Counted from the first letter of the stretch, positions 1-8,132 are shown. The stretch is 26,952 nt of DNA from CAZOWW01 sp964583765 (GCA_964583765.1 CAZOWW010000084.1:1-26952); one strand, 5' to 3'. The notes: generated by a model from the sequence alone, not told the origin. Made by a program: numbers and translations.

Positions 1-2202
1 TGCCGGGCCCGAGAGCCAGTGATCCCCTTGCGGGATCACCACGAACATAACGGGGTGGGGACGGGCACCACCGCGGCGGGTCCGGTTGCTGGTGGCCAGA
101 GCGTCGTCCTGCCGACAGGGCAGCGGGTACGCCTGGCGCGGGACGTGAGCGGACGGCTGCGCCTGGGGCTGGTCGCGGACGAGAACGTCACCTGGGACGG
201 TGGCCTGGAGCGGGTGACCGTGGGCGAGCACGTCTACCTGTTCCCCCGCACCGCCAAGCCGTACCTCGGCCGTGGCCTCGATCTTCGGATCTTCGATGTG
301 ACCGCGCTGGCGTCCACCGCGTCCACCGGACGCATCCCGCTGCGGCTGACCTACACCAGCAGCCGTGTGCCCAACGTGCCCGGACTGCACGTGACCTCCG
401 CGCGGGCCGGAGCCGCGGACGGCTACCTCACCGCGCGCACGGCCCGGGTCTTCGGCGCGGCGCTCGCCGCCCGGTACCGGGCTGATGCCGCGACCGGTTT
501 CCGGACGGTCGGGGGCCTCTTCGGCGGGGCACGGGTGACCGCCGACCTGCCCGGGACGCACACGGTCACCCCGATGTTCCCCATGCGCACCCTGGTGCTC
601 CGGGTACTGGACTTCTCGGGCAAGCCGGCCGGTGAACAGCTGGTCACCTACCTGAACATGGACGAAGCGGCCCGCTCGACGGGCTTCATCCTCACCCAGG
701 ACGGGGAGGTGCGGCTCAGCGTCCCGGTGGGGGTGTACGGCTTCACCGTCTGGGTGGAGGACGTCGACCGCGCCGGCAACCTCCGCCGCACGGGCCTGGC
801 CCTCCGCACCGACGTGCGGGTCACCTCCCAGCCGCAGGTCGTGGTGCTGGACGCCCGCATGGCGAGGAACGCACTCACCGTGCGCACCCCCCGTCCCTCG
901 GTCCCGCTCCTGGCCGCGTCGAGTCTGACGCTCGCGGACGCCGACGGGGTGGCGCCGCTGGGGGTCGAGGAAGGCGTTGAACCCGACTCGACCGGCCGGC
1001 TGCCGCAGGTGTTGACGCCGTCCCTGCCGGACGCCCGGGTGGGCACGCTCGCCAGCAACGGGTACTGGCTCGCGCGCGGCACCCGGACCCACGGACCGGC
1101 GTACGAGTACACCCTGACGTTCCCGGCGGCGGGGATCCCGGCCCGCCAGAATCACGTCGTCCACGCGACGGACCTGGCCACCACGGCGGTGCGGGTCGTG
1201 CCGGAGCAGGGGGCCACCTCGGGCGAGCTGATCCGCTGGCCGGTGGAGCCAGGGCCGGACCAGCCGGACTCCTTCGGGGTGCTGCACCGGCTGCCGGGTC
1301 GCTGGCTCGCCTCCGTGAACACCGGGCGCCGACTGGCCTGGCAGGACGACGTCGAGGAGGAACTCCCCGGCGAGGTCGGGTTCGTCGACCTGGAGGAGCC
1401 GGCCCGGGTGCTGCGGCCCGGTTCGGTGCGGTCGGTGAGCTGGGGCCTGCCCGTCGTGCTCTCCTGGCCGGTGCAGGTTCCGCGGGACACACCGTCCTGG
1501 CTCCCGGCGGTCTGCCTGGCCTGCCGTGGCGACCAGGAACTGGTCCTCGGCCTGAACGCCGCCGCGGAGGGGCCCGACGCTCACTACTACGATCTGCCCG
1601 AGATCGAGACCGGCTCGCCCGTGCACGCGCGGCTGCAGGCGGACGGGCACACGCTCGCCGATCAGCAGGACTCGACCGTGATCGCGGTGTCCGTTCCCAC
1701 CCGGGCCACCTGGTTCCGGTACCTGCTCGACGTGGACCGGTCGATGCAGGTGATGTCCCGGTCGACCCGGATCCACACCGACCTGCGGTTCCGATCGGCC
1801 GCCGGCCTCGGGGTCCCGCTCGCCAGGGGCGTGGACTGCCCGTTGACCACCCCGACCGGGTGCCGCGTGCTGCCGGTGCCCCAGCTCGCCGTGGCGTTGC
1901 CGGTGAACGCCCGAGGAGAGCTCCCGTCCGGGACCAGCACGGTGCGCGTCGTTCTCGGTCATGTCCAGGGCGCTGCCCGGATTCCCTTCACGTCCTGGCG
2001 GCTCGAGGTGCGTCGGGCCGGGCGGGCCTGGCACGACGTCGCGCTGGCTCCCGCCGGTCGGGACGGGGTGCTCACGGGCGTTCTGGCCACCACGACGGGC
2101 GATGCGGGCAGTACGTGGGACGTGCGCGTGAGCGCTACCGACGCGGCAGGCGGGCAGATCACGCAGATCGCGACCGCCGCGTTCGTCGTGGGCCGCCGCT
2201 GA
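1..2202 (+). CDS. Subtilase-like exported protein lacking the S8 catalytic domain (5' end cut by window)
   Basis: The frame is open to base 1. The first start-type codon, GTG at 19, gives no signal peptide, so the true N-terminus probably lies outside the window. Numbering from that GTG, residues about 29-95 match the propeptide region of the two subtilases at 13126 and 16818: a 'VVLPTGQRVRL' strand like their 'VTLITGDRVTV', then 'LRIFDVTALA' like their 'LFDVTTLV'. Residues about 195-285 ('RTLVLRVLDFSGKPAGE', 'VPVGVYGFTVWVED', 'VVVLDARMARNALTV') align with their post-catalytic region ('HAVTVTNIDQTGAAAG', 'LQPGTYLVRTVITE', 'TLTFDARTTGRVNVGV'). The C-terminal 150 residues resemble their last beta domain. 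No DTG, HGTHV or GTSMATPH motif exists anywhere, so proteolysis is not expected. The role is unknown: surface protein, decoy or inhibitor of a subtilase are possible. The homology is seen by eye; the function is open. Confidence 0.75.
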   Translation, partial: CRAREPVIPLRDHHEHNGVGTGTTAAGPVAGGQSVVLPTGQRVRLARDVSGRLRLGLVADENVTWDGGLERVTVGEHVYLFPRTAKPYLGRGLDLRIFDVTALASTASTGRIPLRLTYTSSRVPNVPGLHVTSARAGAADGYLTARTARVFGAALAARYRADAATGFRTVGGLFGGARVTADLPGTHTVTPMFPMRTLVLRVLDFSGKPAGEQLVTYLNMDEAARSTGFILTQDGEVRLSVPVGVYGFTVWVEDVDRAGNLRRTGLALRTDVRVTSQPQVVVLDARMARNALTVRTPRPSVPLLAASSLTLADADGVAPLGVEEGVEPDSTGRLPQVLTPSLPDARVGTLASNGYWLARGTRTHGPAYEYTLTFPAAGIPARQNHVVHATDLATTAVRVVPEQGATSGELIRWPVEPGPDQPDSFGVLHRLPGRWLASVNTGRRLAWQDDVEEELPGEVGFVDLEEPARVLRPGSVRSVSWGLPVVLSWPVQVPRDTPSWLPAVCLACRGDQELVLGLNAAAEGPDAHYYDLPEIETGSPVHARLQADGHTLADQQDSTVIAVSVPTRATWFRYLLDVDRSMQVMSRSTRIHTDLRFRSAAGLGVPLARGVDCPLTTPTGCRVLPVPQLAVALPVNARGELPSGTSTVRVVLGHVQGAARIPFTSWRLEVRRAGRAWHDVALAPAGRDGVLTGVLATTTGDAGSTWDVRVSATDAAGGQITQIATAAFVVGRR

Positions 2203-2227
2203 CCGTCCGAGGTGAATGGGCAGGGCG

Positions 2228-2250
2228 CTGCGCTGGTCCAGACAGCGCAG
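2228..2250 (+). terminator. Weak hairpin after the subtilase-like gene
   Basis: CTGCGCT and AGCGCAG form a 7-bp stem around a 9-nt loop, 26 bases after the stop codon. There is no T tract. It could end transcription of the gene to its left, but the stem is short and overlaps the repeat tract that follows. Confidence 0.25.
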
Positions 2251-2348
2251 GGCCGGGCAAGGCAGGGCAAGGCCGGACACTGCCGCGGCGATCAGCGCAG
2301 GGCCGGGCAAGGCAGGGCAAGGCAAGGCAGCGCAGGGCCGGGCAAGGC
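2243..2348. repeat. Direct repeats built on GGGCAAGGC
   Basis: A 31-base unit beginning CAGCGCAGGGCCGGGCAAGG occurs perfectly at 2243-2273 and 2293-2323, 50 bases apart. A 21-base partial copy follows at 2328-2348. Within and between units GGCAAGGC and GGCAGGGC alternate. The tract lies wholly between the subtilase-like gene and the MFS exporter and is not part of a convincing reading frame. Its role is unknown; it may be a slippage-prone intergenic repeat. Confidence 0.8.
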
Positions 2349-2368
2349 CGTGGCGAGCGGAATTCGAG

Positions 2369-2396
2369 TTGCCGTCCACGGGTAGGCTCGTACGGT
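2369..2396 (+). promoter_or_regulatory. Candidate promoter of the MFS exporter
   Basis: TTGCCG (2369-2374) and TACGGT (2391-2396) are separated by 16 bases and fit a loose -35/-10 pair of the housekeeping sigma factor. They lie about 58 bases before the GTG start. This is a match by eye only; the -35 differs from TTGACA in two positions. Confidence 0.3.
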
Positions 2397-2453
2397 CGAC
2401 ACAGCGTCGTGTCCGACGCGTCCGAATGGAATCAAGCGCGCCGGTGAGGTGCA

Positions 2454-4013
2454 GTGTCCACGTCCACAGTCCCCGCCATCGAGTACCCCGACAAGATCGA
2501 TGCTGCCGTCCTGAAGGTCGCCGGCGTGGTCGTCCTCGGGGCGATCATGTCGATCCTCGACATCACGGTGGTGAACGTCGCACTTCCCACCTTCCAGCGG
2601 GTGTTCGGCTCCGATCCCGTCCATCCCGTCGCCTACGCGACCGTGGCCTGGACCGTGACCGCCTACACCCTCGCCCTGGCGACGGTGATCCCGCTCACCG
2701 GCTGGGCCGCGGACCGGTTCGGTACCAAGCGCCTGTACGTGCTGGCGCTGGTGCTGTTCACCGCGGGTTCCGCGCTCTGCGCGGCTGCGAGCTCGATCGG
2801 GATGCTGATCGGCTTCCGCGTCCTGCAGGGTCTCGGTGGCGGCATGTTGATGCCGCTGGGTATGACGATCATGACGAAGGCCGCCGGGCCTGCCCGGATG
2901 GGCCGGTTGATGGCGATCCTCGGCGTGCCCATGCTGCTCGGCCCGATCCTCGGCCCCATCCTGGGCGGCTGGCTGATCGACAACGCCAACTGGCACTGGA
3001 TCTTCCTGATCAATGTGCCGATCGGCGTTCTCTCGGCGGTCTACGCGCTCTGGGCGCTGCCGAAGGACCGACCCACGCCGTCCGAGTCGCTCGACCTGGT
3101 CGGGGTGGCGTTGATGTCGCCCGGGTTGGCCGCCTTCCTTTACGGGGTGTCGTCCATCCCCAGTGAGGGCACGATGAACGCGCCCAAGGTGTACCTGCCG
3201 ATGGCGATCGGGGCCCTGCTGATGGCGGTCTTCGTCTGGCACACCTTCCGCCCGGAGCACCCCCTGCTCGACCTGCGGCTCTTCCGCAACCGTGAGCTCA
3301 CGGTGGCCACGGTGACCCTGTTCCTCTTCGGTGCGGCCTTCTTCGGCGCGCTTCTGCTCGTGCCGAGCTACCTGCAGGAGGTGCGCGGCAACACGCCGTT
3401 CGACGCCGGCGTGCTGGTGGCTCCGCAGGGCCTGGGTGCGATGCTCACCATGCCCATCGCCGGTGCCCTCGCCGACCGCATCCCGGTCGGGCGGATCGTG
3501 CCGGTCGGCCTGGCGCTGATCATCTCGACGATGTTCCTGCTCACCCAGATCACCTCGACGACGTCCTACAACGAACTGCGGCTGCTCCTCTTCGTGATGG
3601 GTCTCGGCATGGGCGCCACCATGATGCCGATCATGACATCGGCGCTGAAGACGCTCCGAGGTCCTGAGGTGGCCCGCGGGTCGACCCTGCTGAACATCAT
3701 CCAGCAGGTGGCCAGCTCCGCGGGGGTCGCCGTCATGTCCGTGCTGCTCACGAGTCACCTGAAGGACTCGCCGATCGCCGGCGCCGCCATCCGTTCCTGG
3801 GTCGACCCGTCCGTGGCCGCCAAGATCGGGGGCAAGGCCGGCGTCGCGCAGGGTCTCGTGAAGGCGGCGGAGGCCTGGGCCTCCACCTACTGGGTGGCCG
3901 CCTTCCTCGTGGCCGGAACCCTCATCCCGGCGTTCTTCCTGCCCCTGCGTCGCCGTGCGATCACCGCTCCGGACCAGGTCGGCGAGGGGGCCCCGGCGGT
4001 GATGGTCCACTGA
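2454..4013 (+). CDS. DHA2-family (EmrB/QacA-like) MFS drug exporter, 14 TM
   Basis: This 519-residue integral membrane protein is a proton-coupled exporter of the 14-helix DHA2 group. The DHA2 signature in helix 1 is present ('LDITVVNVALP', residues 35-45). MFS motif A follows the second helix ('GWAADRFGTKRLY', 83-95) and the antiporter motif C is 'GVPMLLGPILGPILGG' (157-172). 'NWHWIFLINVPIG' (179-191) is also typical of the family, and the length is normal. The GTG at 2454 is the first possible start: a stop codon, TGA at 2445-2447, sits in frame just two codons upstream. The ribosome-binding region GGTGAGGTGCA is modest. No TetR or MarR regulator lies beside it, so the substrate cannot be inferred. 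The gene stands alone and converges on the cellulase. Confidence 0.93.
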   Translation: MSTSTVPAIEYPDKIDAAVLKVAGVVVLGAIMSILDITVVNVALPTFQRVFGSDPVHPVAYATVAWTVTAYTLALATVIPLTGWAADRFGTKRLYVLALVLFTAGSALCAAASSIGMLIGFRVLQGLGGGMLMPLGMTIMTKAAGPARMGRLMAILGVPMLLGPILGPILGGWLIDNANWHWIFLINVPIGVLSAVYALWALPKDRPTPSESLDLVGVALMSPGLAAFLYGVSSIPSEGTMNAPKVYLPMAIGALLMAVFVWHTFRPEHPLLDLRLFRNRELTVATVTLFLFGAAFFGALLLVPSYLQEVRGNTPFDAGVLVAPQGLGAMLTMPIAGALADRIPVGRIVPVGLALIISTMFLLTQITSTTSYNELRLLLFVMGLGMGATMMPIMTSALKTLRGPEVARGSTLLNIIQQVASSAGVAVMSVLLTSHLKDSPIAGAAIRSWVDPSVAAKIGGKAGVAQGLVKAAEAWASTYWVAAFLVAGTLIPAFFLPLRRRAITAPDQVGEGAPAVMVH

Positions 4014-4087
4014 GGTGGTGATGGTCCGCTGAGGTCCGGACCCGGGCCCGGAGCGGCCGGCCGCCCCTGCGGCGAGCGAACGTGAAG

Positions 4088-4114
4088 AAGGGCGGCACCG
4101 GCGGTGCCGCCCTT
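4088..4114. terminator. Bidirectional terminator between MFS exporter and cellulase
   Basis: AAGGGCGGCACC and GGTGCCGCCCTT form a perfect 12-bp stem with a GGC loop. It lies 75 bases after the exporter stop and 42 bases beyond the cellulase stop. The AA/TT ends of the stem give a short T run on each strand, so it can serve both convergent genes. Confidence 0.85.
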
Positions 4115-4155
4115 CCTCGTTGCCCGCCGGTGCCGGCGGATGGCAATGCCGGTGC

Positions 4156-5964
4156 TCAGCTCCCGGTGCAGGTGAGCGTGGGCACGGAGTTGGTGCCGTT
4201 CCAGTTGCCCAGGAACCCGAAGCTGGTGTTCGCCCCGGCGCCCAGGGCCCCGTTCCAGGACAGGTTGGTCGCCGTGACCGCGGAGCCGCTGCTGGTCACG
4301 GTCGCGCTCCAGGCCTGGCTGATCGTCTGACCGTTGGCGAAGGTCCAGGTCACCTTCCAGCCACTGATCGCGCTGGTCCCCGCGGTCACCGTGACCGCGC
4401 CCTGGAACCCACCGGTCCACTGACCGCTCACCGCATACGCCGCCGAGCAGGTCTTGCCCGTGCCACCGCTGGTCGTGGTGGTCGTGACCGGCCTGGTCGT
4501 GGTGGTCGTCGTCGTGGTGACCGGCCTCGTCGTGGTCGTCGTGGTGGTCGTGACCGGCCGGGTCGTGGTCGTCGTGGTGGTCGTGACCGGCTTCGTCGTC
4601 GTGGTCGTCGTCGTGGGAGGGGTCGGTCCGGTGGTCGTCGTGGTGCTCGTGGTCGGGTTGACCGCACCGGGGAGCGGGAACTGCAGCGTGGTGAGAAGTT
4701 GCTGCTTCGTGGCGCTCACGGGGGTCGGGTCGAACTGGGCGTCGACGAGACCGAAGTCGTCGTTGCCGTTGAACGCCCAGTAGGTCCAGCCCATGGCCGG
4801 GTTCTTCTTCAGGTAGGTGATCATCGCCGAGAACCACTGCCCCTGGGAGCCCGGCGTGGTGCTGGAGATGTCCTCGGCGTTGTTCGTCGTCCCGAACTCA
4901 CCGACCATCACGGGTGCGATGCCCTGGCGGAAGAGGTATCCCCAGAACGAGTCCCAGACCGCCTCGAGGCTGGACTGGGTGGTCGTCGAACTGAACCACG
5001 TCTGCCGGTACAGCCGGGGCCCGTAGTCGTGGGGCGAGTAGACGAGCCGGTTCGGCACGGACAGTTGTACGGGGTACTGCCCGGCCAGCGCCAGATCGCC
5101 GCCCCACCAGGTGGCATCCATCGTTCCCGAGGCGTTCGGTGTCTCGCCGACGCCCTCGACGAGGATGAGCGCGTTCGGGTTCACCGCGAGAAGCGCGTTC
5201 CCGGCCGTCTGCGCGGCGAGTCGCCAGTCGGTGGCGGGATCACCGCTGCCCCAGGTCGCGCCCTGGGCGTACGGGGTGTCTGCCGGGGTGTGCGGCTCGT
5301 TGCGCAGGTCGTACCCCACCACGGTGGGATTGCCGGCGTAGCGCTTGGCGAGGAACACCCAGTCGTCGAGCCATTTCTGCTGTGGATAGGCGGCGGTGTA
5401 CCAGAGGCCGTTCTCCTCGGCGCTGTTCCCGGCGTCCGAGCGGTGGTTGTCGAGGATCACCTTGATGCCGACCTGGCCCAGGTAAGCGATGATCTTGTCC
5501 ATCACCTGCAGGGAATCGAGTCCCTTGAGATCGAGGTTCGTGTCCTTCTTGCCGTTGGCCCACCCGATGTCCTTGGACTGGATGGGGTTCTCGACCACGT
5601 CGTTCGAGAAGGGCAGGCGAACCGTGGTGTAGCCAAGGTTCTTGATCGTGTCGATTATGTCGTGGTAGTCCTGCGCGTACAGGCCGTGCGCGACCTTGGC
5701 GCTCGTCTCGAACCCGTACCAGTTGATCCCGGCGATCCGGACGGGGTTGTTGTTCGCGTCGAGGATCTGGTTGCCGCTGGTGTGCCAGTAGCCGGCACCC
5801 ACGCCCGCGGCGGAGTGCGCGGGGGCGGACAGCCCGGCCACGGCCAGAGGCACGGCGAGCACCGTCGCGGCCGCGACGGCGGCCCGCTTCAGCCCGCGCC
5901 GGAGGTGCTGTGGGCGGACCCCGGACCTTGCCGGTCGCCCCGTGGATGTCGAGAAGTCGTTCAT
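4156..5964 (-). CDS. Secreted GH5 endoglucanase (cellulase) with C-terminal CBM2
   Basis: This exported enzyme of 602 residues is predicted to cut internal beta-1,4 bonds of cellulose. Residues 1-52 are a long signal peptide: an Arg-rich start, a hydrophobic core around 28-46, then 'APAHSA'. The GH5 barrel covers about 55-430. The acid/base is Glu223 in 'DLRNEPH', the nucleophile is Glu356 in 'VMVGEFG', and the conserved 'DNHRS' and 'SPHDYGP' histidines are present. A Thr-rich linker (437-499) with repeated 'RPV' spacers leads to a CBM2 cellulose-binding module (about 506-602) with paired Cys and surface Trp residues. The start is fixed by AGGAGG, 6 bases before the ATG at 5964. The reading frame stays open to 6168, but that extension is Arg-rich and lacks such a site. 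A palindrome and tandem repeats precede the gene. Confidence 0.93.
   Translation of the reverse strand: MNDFSTSTGRPARSGVRPQHLRRGLKRAAVAAATVLAVPLAVAGLSAPAHSAAGVGAGYWHTSGNQILDANNNPVRIAGINWYGFETSAKVAHGLYAQDYHDIIDTIKNLGYTTVRLPFSNDVVENPIQSKDIGWANGKKDTNLDLKGLDSLQVMDKIIAYLGQVGIKVILDNHRSDAGNSAEENGLWYTAAYPQQKWLDDWVFLAKRYAGNPTVVGYDLRNEPHTPADTPYAQGATWGSGDPATDWRLAAQTAGNALLAVNPNALILVEGVGETPNASGTMDATWWGGDLALAGQYPVQLSVPNRLVYSPHDYGPRLYRQTWFSSTTTQSSLEAVWDSFWGYLFRQGIAPVMVGEFGTTNNAEDISSTTPGSQGQWFSAMITYLKKNPAMGWTYWAFNGNDDFGLVDAQFDPTPVSATKQQLLTTLQFPLPGAVNPTTSTTTTTGPTPPTTTTTTTKPVTTTTTTTTRPVTTTTTTTTRPVTTTTTTTTRPVTTTTTSGGTGKTCSAAYAVSGQWTGGFQGAVTVTAGTSAISGWKVTWTFANGQTISQAWSATVTSSGSAVTATNLSWNGALGAGANTSFGFLGNWNGTNSVPTLTCTGS
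4468..4656. repeat. Low-complexity tract encoding the Thr-rich linker of the cellulase
   Basis: Runs of GTGGTCGTC-type triplets encode blocks of 6-8 threonines separated by 'KPV' or 'RPV'. The tract joins the GH5 and CBM2 modules. The same kind of unit builds the linker of the CE2 esterase at 9275-9463. Tracts of this kind readily change copy number and can exchange between genes. Confidence 0.85.
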
Positions 5965-6014
5965 GCGTGCCCTCCTGGATCGGCGACTGCGCCGATGCGG
6001 CCGATGTGTCCCGG

Positions 6015-6068
6015 ACTGACGGGCGGGCCTGAACTGACGGGCGGACCCGGACCGACGGGCGAACCCGG
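6015..6068. repeat. Three tandem 18-bp repeats upstream of the cellulase
   Basis: Three copies at 6015, 6033 and 6051 follow the pattern ACTGACGGGCGGACCCGG with one to four changes each, at an exact 18-bp period. They lie 51-104 bases before the cellulase start, on the leader side of the palindrome at 6099-6116. The role is unknown. Confidence 0.75.
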
Positions 6069-6098
6069 ACCAAGACGCTGGGCCGGGCCGTACCAGGG

Positions 6099-6116
6099 CG
6101 CAGACGTGTGTCTGCG
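6099..6116. promoter_or_regulatory. 18-bp palindrome, candidate operator of the cellulase gene
   Basis: CGCAGAC and GTCTGCG are perfect 7-bp inverted arms around GTGT, 135 bases before the cellulase start. On the minus strand TTGACG (6163-6168), with TTCCAT 17 bases on (6140-6145), is a weak promoter candidate. The palindrome would then fall just after the transcription start, where a repressor could act. The palindrome is seen directly; its function is inference. The rest of 5965-6263 holds only the 18-bp repeats and no gene. Confidence 0.4.
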
Positions 6117-6263
6117 ACCGGACGGAAATGTGCGCCCAGATGGAACAATGCAGCGGGGCCGGCGTCAAGGGTTGTCGTGGCCCGTGACGCGGTGCCGCTC
6201 AGGCGTCACCGCCGGGCTCCGATCACGGCCGGCGCGGCTCGCGGGGGAGCGTAGGGCCGCTGG

Positions 6264-6902
6264 TCACTCCAGGTCAGCATCCCGGAGCAGAGCGGGGCGA
6301 TCCGGGTGGTCGACCTTGGCGACGACGTCCGCCCACCCGGCCGGGGCCACCTCCTGCTCGTAGCGCGCGAATGCCGGCAACGTCCAACGCAACCCTGGAT
6401 CCGTGCGGTGTTCGAGGACCGCGGACGACATGACCAGGTGCACGGTCAGCTCCGCCGGGAGCAGCCCGCCGAGTAGCAGCGAGCCGCTCACGAGGCACAC
6501 CCCGCCGGGTGGCACGGGCACGAAGGGAGCCCGCGTGGCCCGGTCGCGCTGGGAGTCCCACAGGCTCGTCACGATGCGCCCGTCGCCTCCCGGGCCGAGC
6601 GGGGCCAGGACGGTGCGGCACAGGCCGCTCTCGTCGAGCCAGTTCGTGGAGAACGCGTCCGGGTCGGTGCGACCGTGCTCGAACCGCAGGGACGCCGGCC
6701 GCAGGAAGTCCTCAGCCCGCACGTGGACGACCGGGCGGCCGAGGGCGGCCAGTCCCTCGACCACCCGCTCGGCCCACCGCTCGGGCGCGGCGGCCGGCGC
6801 GCCGTCCACCAGGACCCTGGACCAGTCCCCGGTGCGGGCGGCGATGGCCCGTTCGACGACCAGGTTCACCAGCGCGGCGGGGGAAACCGGTCGGATGGGC
6901 AT
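6264..6902 (-). CDS. Uridine-kinase-like P-loop protein with degenerate Walker A
   Basis: This cytoplasmic protein of 212 residues resembles actinobacterial proteins labelled uridine kinase. The nucleotide-binding strand is recognisable ('WSRVLVDGAPAAAPERWAE', about 27-45), followed by 'RPVVHVRAEDFLRPAS' and 'RTDPDAFSTNWLDESGL', as in nucleoside and phosphoribulokinase relatives. The P-loop, however, reads GAPAAAPER where GxxxxGK(S/T) is expected, so the phosphate-binding Lys and Ser/Thr are missing. The later 'VPPGGVCLVSGSLLLGGLLPAELTVHLVMSS' region keeps the fold pattern. The ATG at 6902 follows a GGAGA site. It lies 152 bases downstream of the nitrilase-like gene on the same strand, so co-transcription is possible. 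Kinase activity is doubtful; a regulatory or binding role is equally possible. Confidence 0.7.
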   Translation of the reverse strand: MPIRPVSPAALVNLVVERAIAARTGDWSRVLVDGAPAAAPERWAERVVEGLAALGRPVVHVRAEDFLRPASLRFEHGRTDPDAFSTNWLDESGLCRTVLAPLGPGGDGRIVTSLWDSQRDRATRAPFVPVPPGGVCLVSGSLLLGGLLPAELTVHLVMSSAVLEHRTDPGLRWTLPAFARYEQEVAPAGWADVVAKVDHPDRPALLRDADLE

Positions 6903-7054
6903 GGGCGCATTCTCCGCCCGCTCACATCCCGCGCACGTTCACGTGTGTCCCGGAACAGGGAAGCCGGCGGTGATGACCGCCTCTGCGTCGGATGTGCTCG
7001 GGACGGCCGGGAAGGTGCCCCGACGGGGGGAGGCCGAGCTGGCTCGGAACCGGC

Positions 7055-7810
7055 TCAGGCCGCCCCTCGGGGTACCAGATCGGCGACGACCAGTTCGCAG
7101 TCGCGTCCTTGTGACACGACGAGCCGCCGTCCGTCCGGCGACCATGCCCCCGATGTCCCTGCGGAGGGTTCTCCCAGAGGGCGACCACCCGTGTTGGCGG
7201 ACACGACGTACATGCCGTTGTCCCGAGCACGCGCGGTGAGTCGGTCCTCCAACTTCTGTTCCTCTCCCGCAACGAAGAGCACGGACGCCACGTAGACCTG
7301 CGCTCCGGCGGCCGCCGCGCTGGCGGCGTGCTCAGGCGCGCGGGTGTCCGCGCAGACCGCGAACGCGACCCGCCAGCCGGACACCATCAGCACGGCCGGG
7401 CCGTCCCCGGGCACCGCGTAGTCGACCTCGGCGCCGTGCAGGTGCACCTTGGGCGCCACCACGGTGCCGTCGGGGCCCAGCACAAGGGAGGCGATGAGCC
7501 GGTCACCGGCGCAGATCACGGGTGCCCCGACGACCAGGGTGATGCCCGAGCGCCCGACGAAGGCTCGGAGCGGTTCCAGCCGCACGTCCTCCGGCGTGAA
7601 CCAGCTCTCCTTCTCGGTGAGTTGTGGCAGGTGGTAACCCCCGACGGACAGTTCGGGGAAGACGACGAGATCCGCTCCCTCCGCTGCCGCCCGAGCGGCC
7701 AGATCCACTGTGCGGGCGACGTTCTCGGCCACCGCACCGATCCTGGGATCGAACTGCACTGCGGCGACCCGCAAGGTCGTGCACTCCCGCTGCATCGCTC
7801 GGTCGATCAT
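7055..7810 (-). CDS. Carbon-nitrogen hydrolase (nitrilase superfamily)
   Basis: This 251-residue cytoplasmic enzyme is expected to hydrolyse a non-peptide C-N bond, as in amidases and carbamoylases of the nitrilase superfamily. The full Glu-Lys-Cys triad is visible: Glu53 in 'VVFPELSVGGYH', Lys121 in 'VVAPKVHLHG' and Cys153 in 'AVCADTRAPEHA'. The length is normal for a single-domain member. AGGAG lies 5 bases before the ATG at 7810, which supports that start over the internal ATG five codons later. The substrate cannot be assigned. The closest neighbour is the uridine-kinase-like gene, 152 bases downstream on the same strand. Confidence 0.9.
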   Translation of the reverse strand: MIDRAMQRECTTLRVAAVQFDPRIGAVAENVARTVDLAARAAAEGADLVVFPELSVGGYHLPQLTEKESWFTPEDVRLEPLRAFVGRSGITLVVGAPVICAGDRLIASLVLGPDGTVVAPKVHLHGAEVDYAVPGDGPAVLMVSGWRVAFAVCADTRAPEHAASAAAAGAQVYVASVLFVAGEEQKLEDRLTARARDNGMYVVSANTGGRPLGEPSAGTSGAWSPDGRRLVVSQGRDCELVVADLVPRGAA

Positions 7811-7905
7811 CCGCGCTCCTCGTCGCCCGTTCCCGGGCGCTCGATCCGTCCGGCGGTCGCCGGCGGGCTATGGTGTCTCCGGCGCGTGACCGGGGTGGTC
7901 CCCGG

Positions 7906-7927
7906 CCGCGGCGGGCCTCCGCCGCGG
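7906..7927. other. Hairpin in the leader region of the nitrilase-like gene
   Basis: CCGCGGCGG and CCGCCGCGG form a 9-bp stem with a GCCT loop, about 96 bases upstream of the nitrilase-like start. No T tract follows on either strand. It could be a leader structure or an operator. The 7811-8254 gap otherwise holds the esterase terminator and no convincing gene. Confidence 0.35.
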
Positions 7928-8095
7928 ATCTTCGCTGATGGGTTCCCGGTCGCGTCCTCGTCGACCTCGTCGCAGTCACGCCGCGCCGCTCCCGGCACGT
8001 CGGCGGACCTGCGCGGCGTGGTCCGCCCCTGCGATCCGGCCGGACCGGTCAAGACTCCCGTTCCCCGCGCCGATTGTGGCACCCCCGAACGGCGA

Positions 8096-8132
8096 GGGTC
8101 GGGGCCCCACCCGTAAGTGGAGGCCCCGACCC
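8096..8132 (-). terminator. Terminator downstream of the CE2 esterase
   Basis: GGGTCGGGGCC and GGCCCCGACCC form an 11-bp perfect stem. Inside it CCAC and GTGG pair again past one bulged A, leaving a short CCGTAA loop. It lies about 120 bases beyond the esterase stop. Like many actinobacterial terminators it has no long T run. Confidence 0.6.

Noticed and set aside
4120..6363. Plus-strand 747-codon frame opposite the cellulase
   Set aside because: It is a shadow of the GH5-CBM2 gene. It runs through the linker repeats and the cellulase leader, and no domain is recognisable.
7807..8082. Minus-strand 91-codon frame whose stop overlaps the nitrilase-like start (ATGA)
   Set aside because: The overlap looks like translational coupling, but the product is Arg/Pro/Gly-rich with no hydrophobic core. 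It contains the 7906-7927 hairpin, and the nitrilase-like gene has its own good ribosome-binding site.
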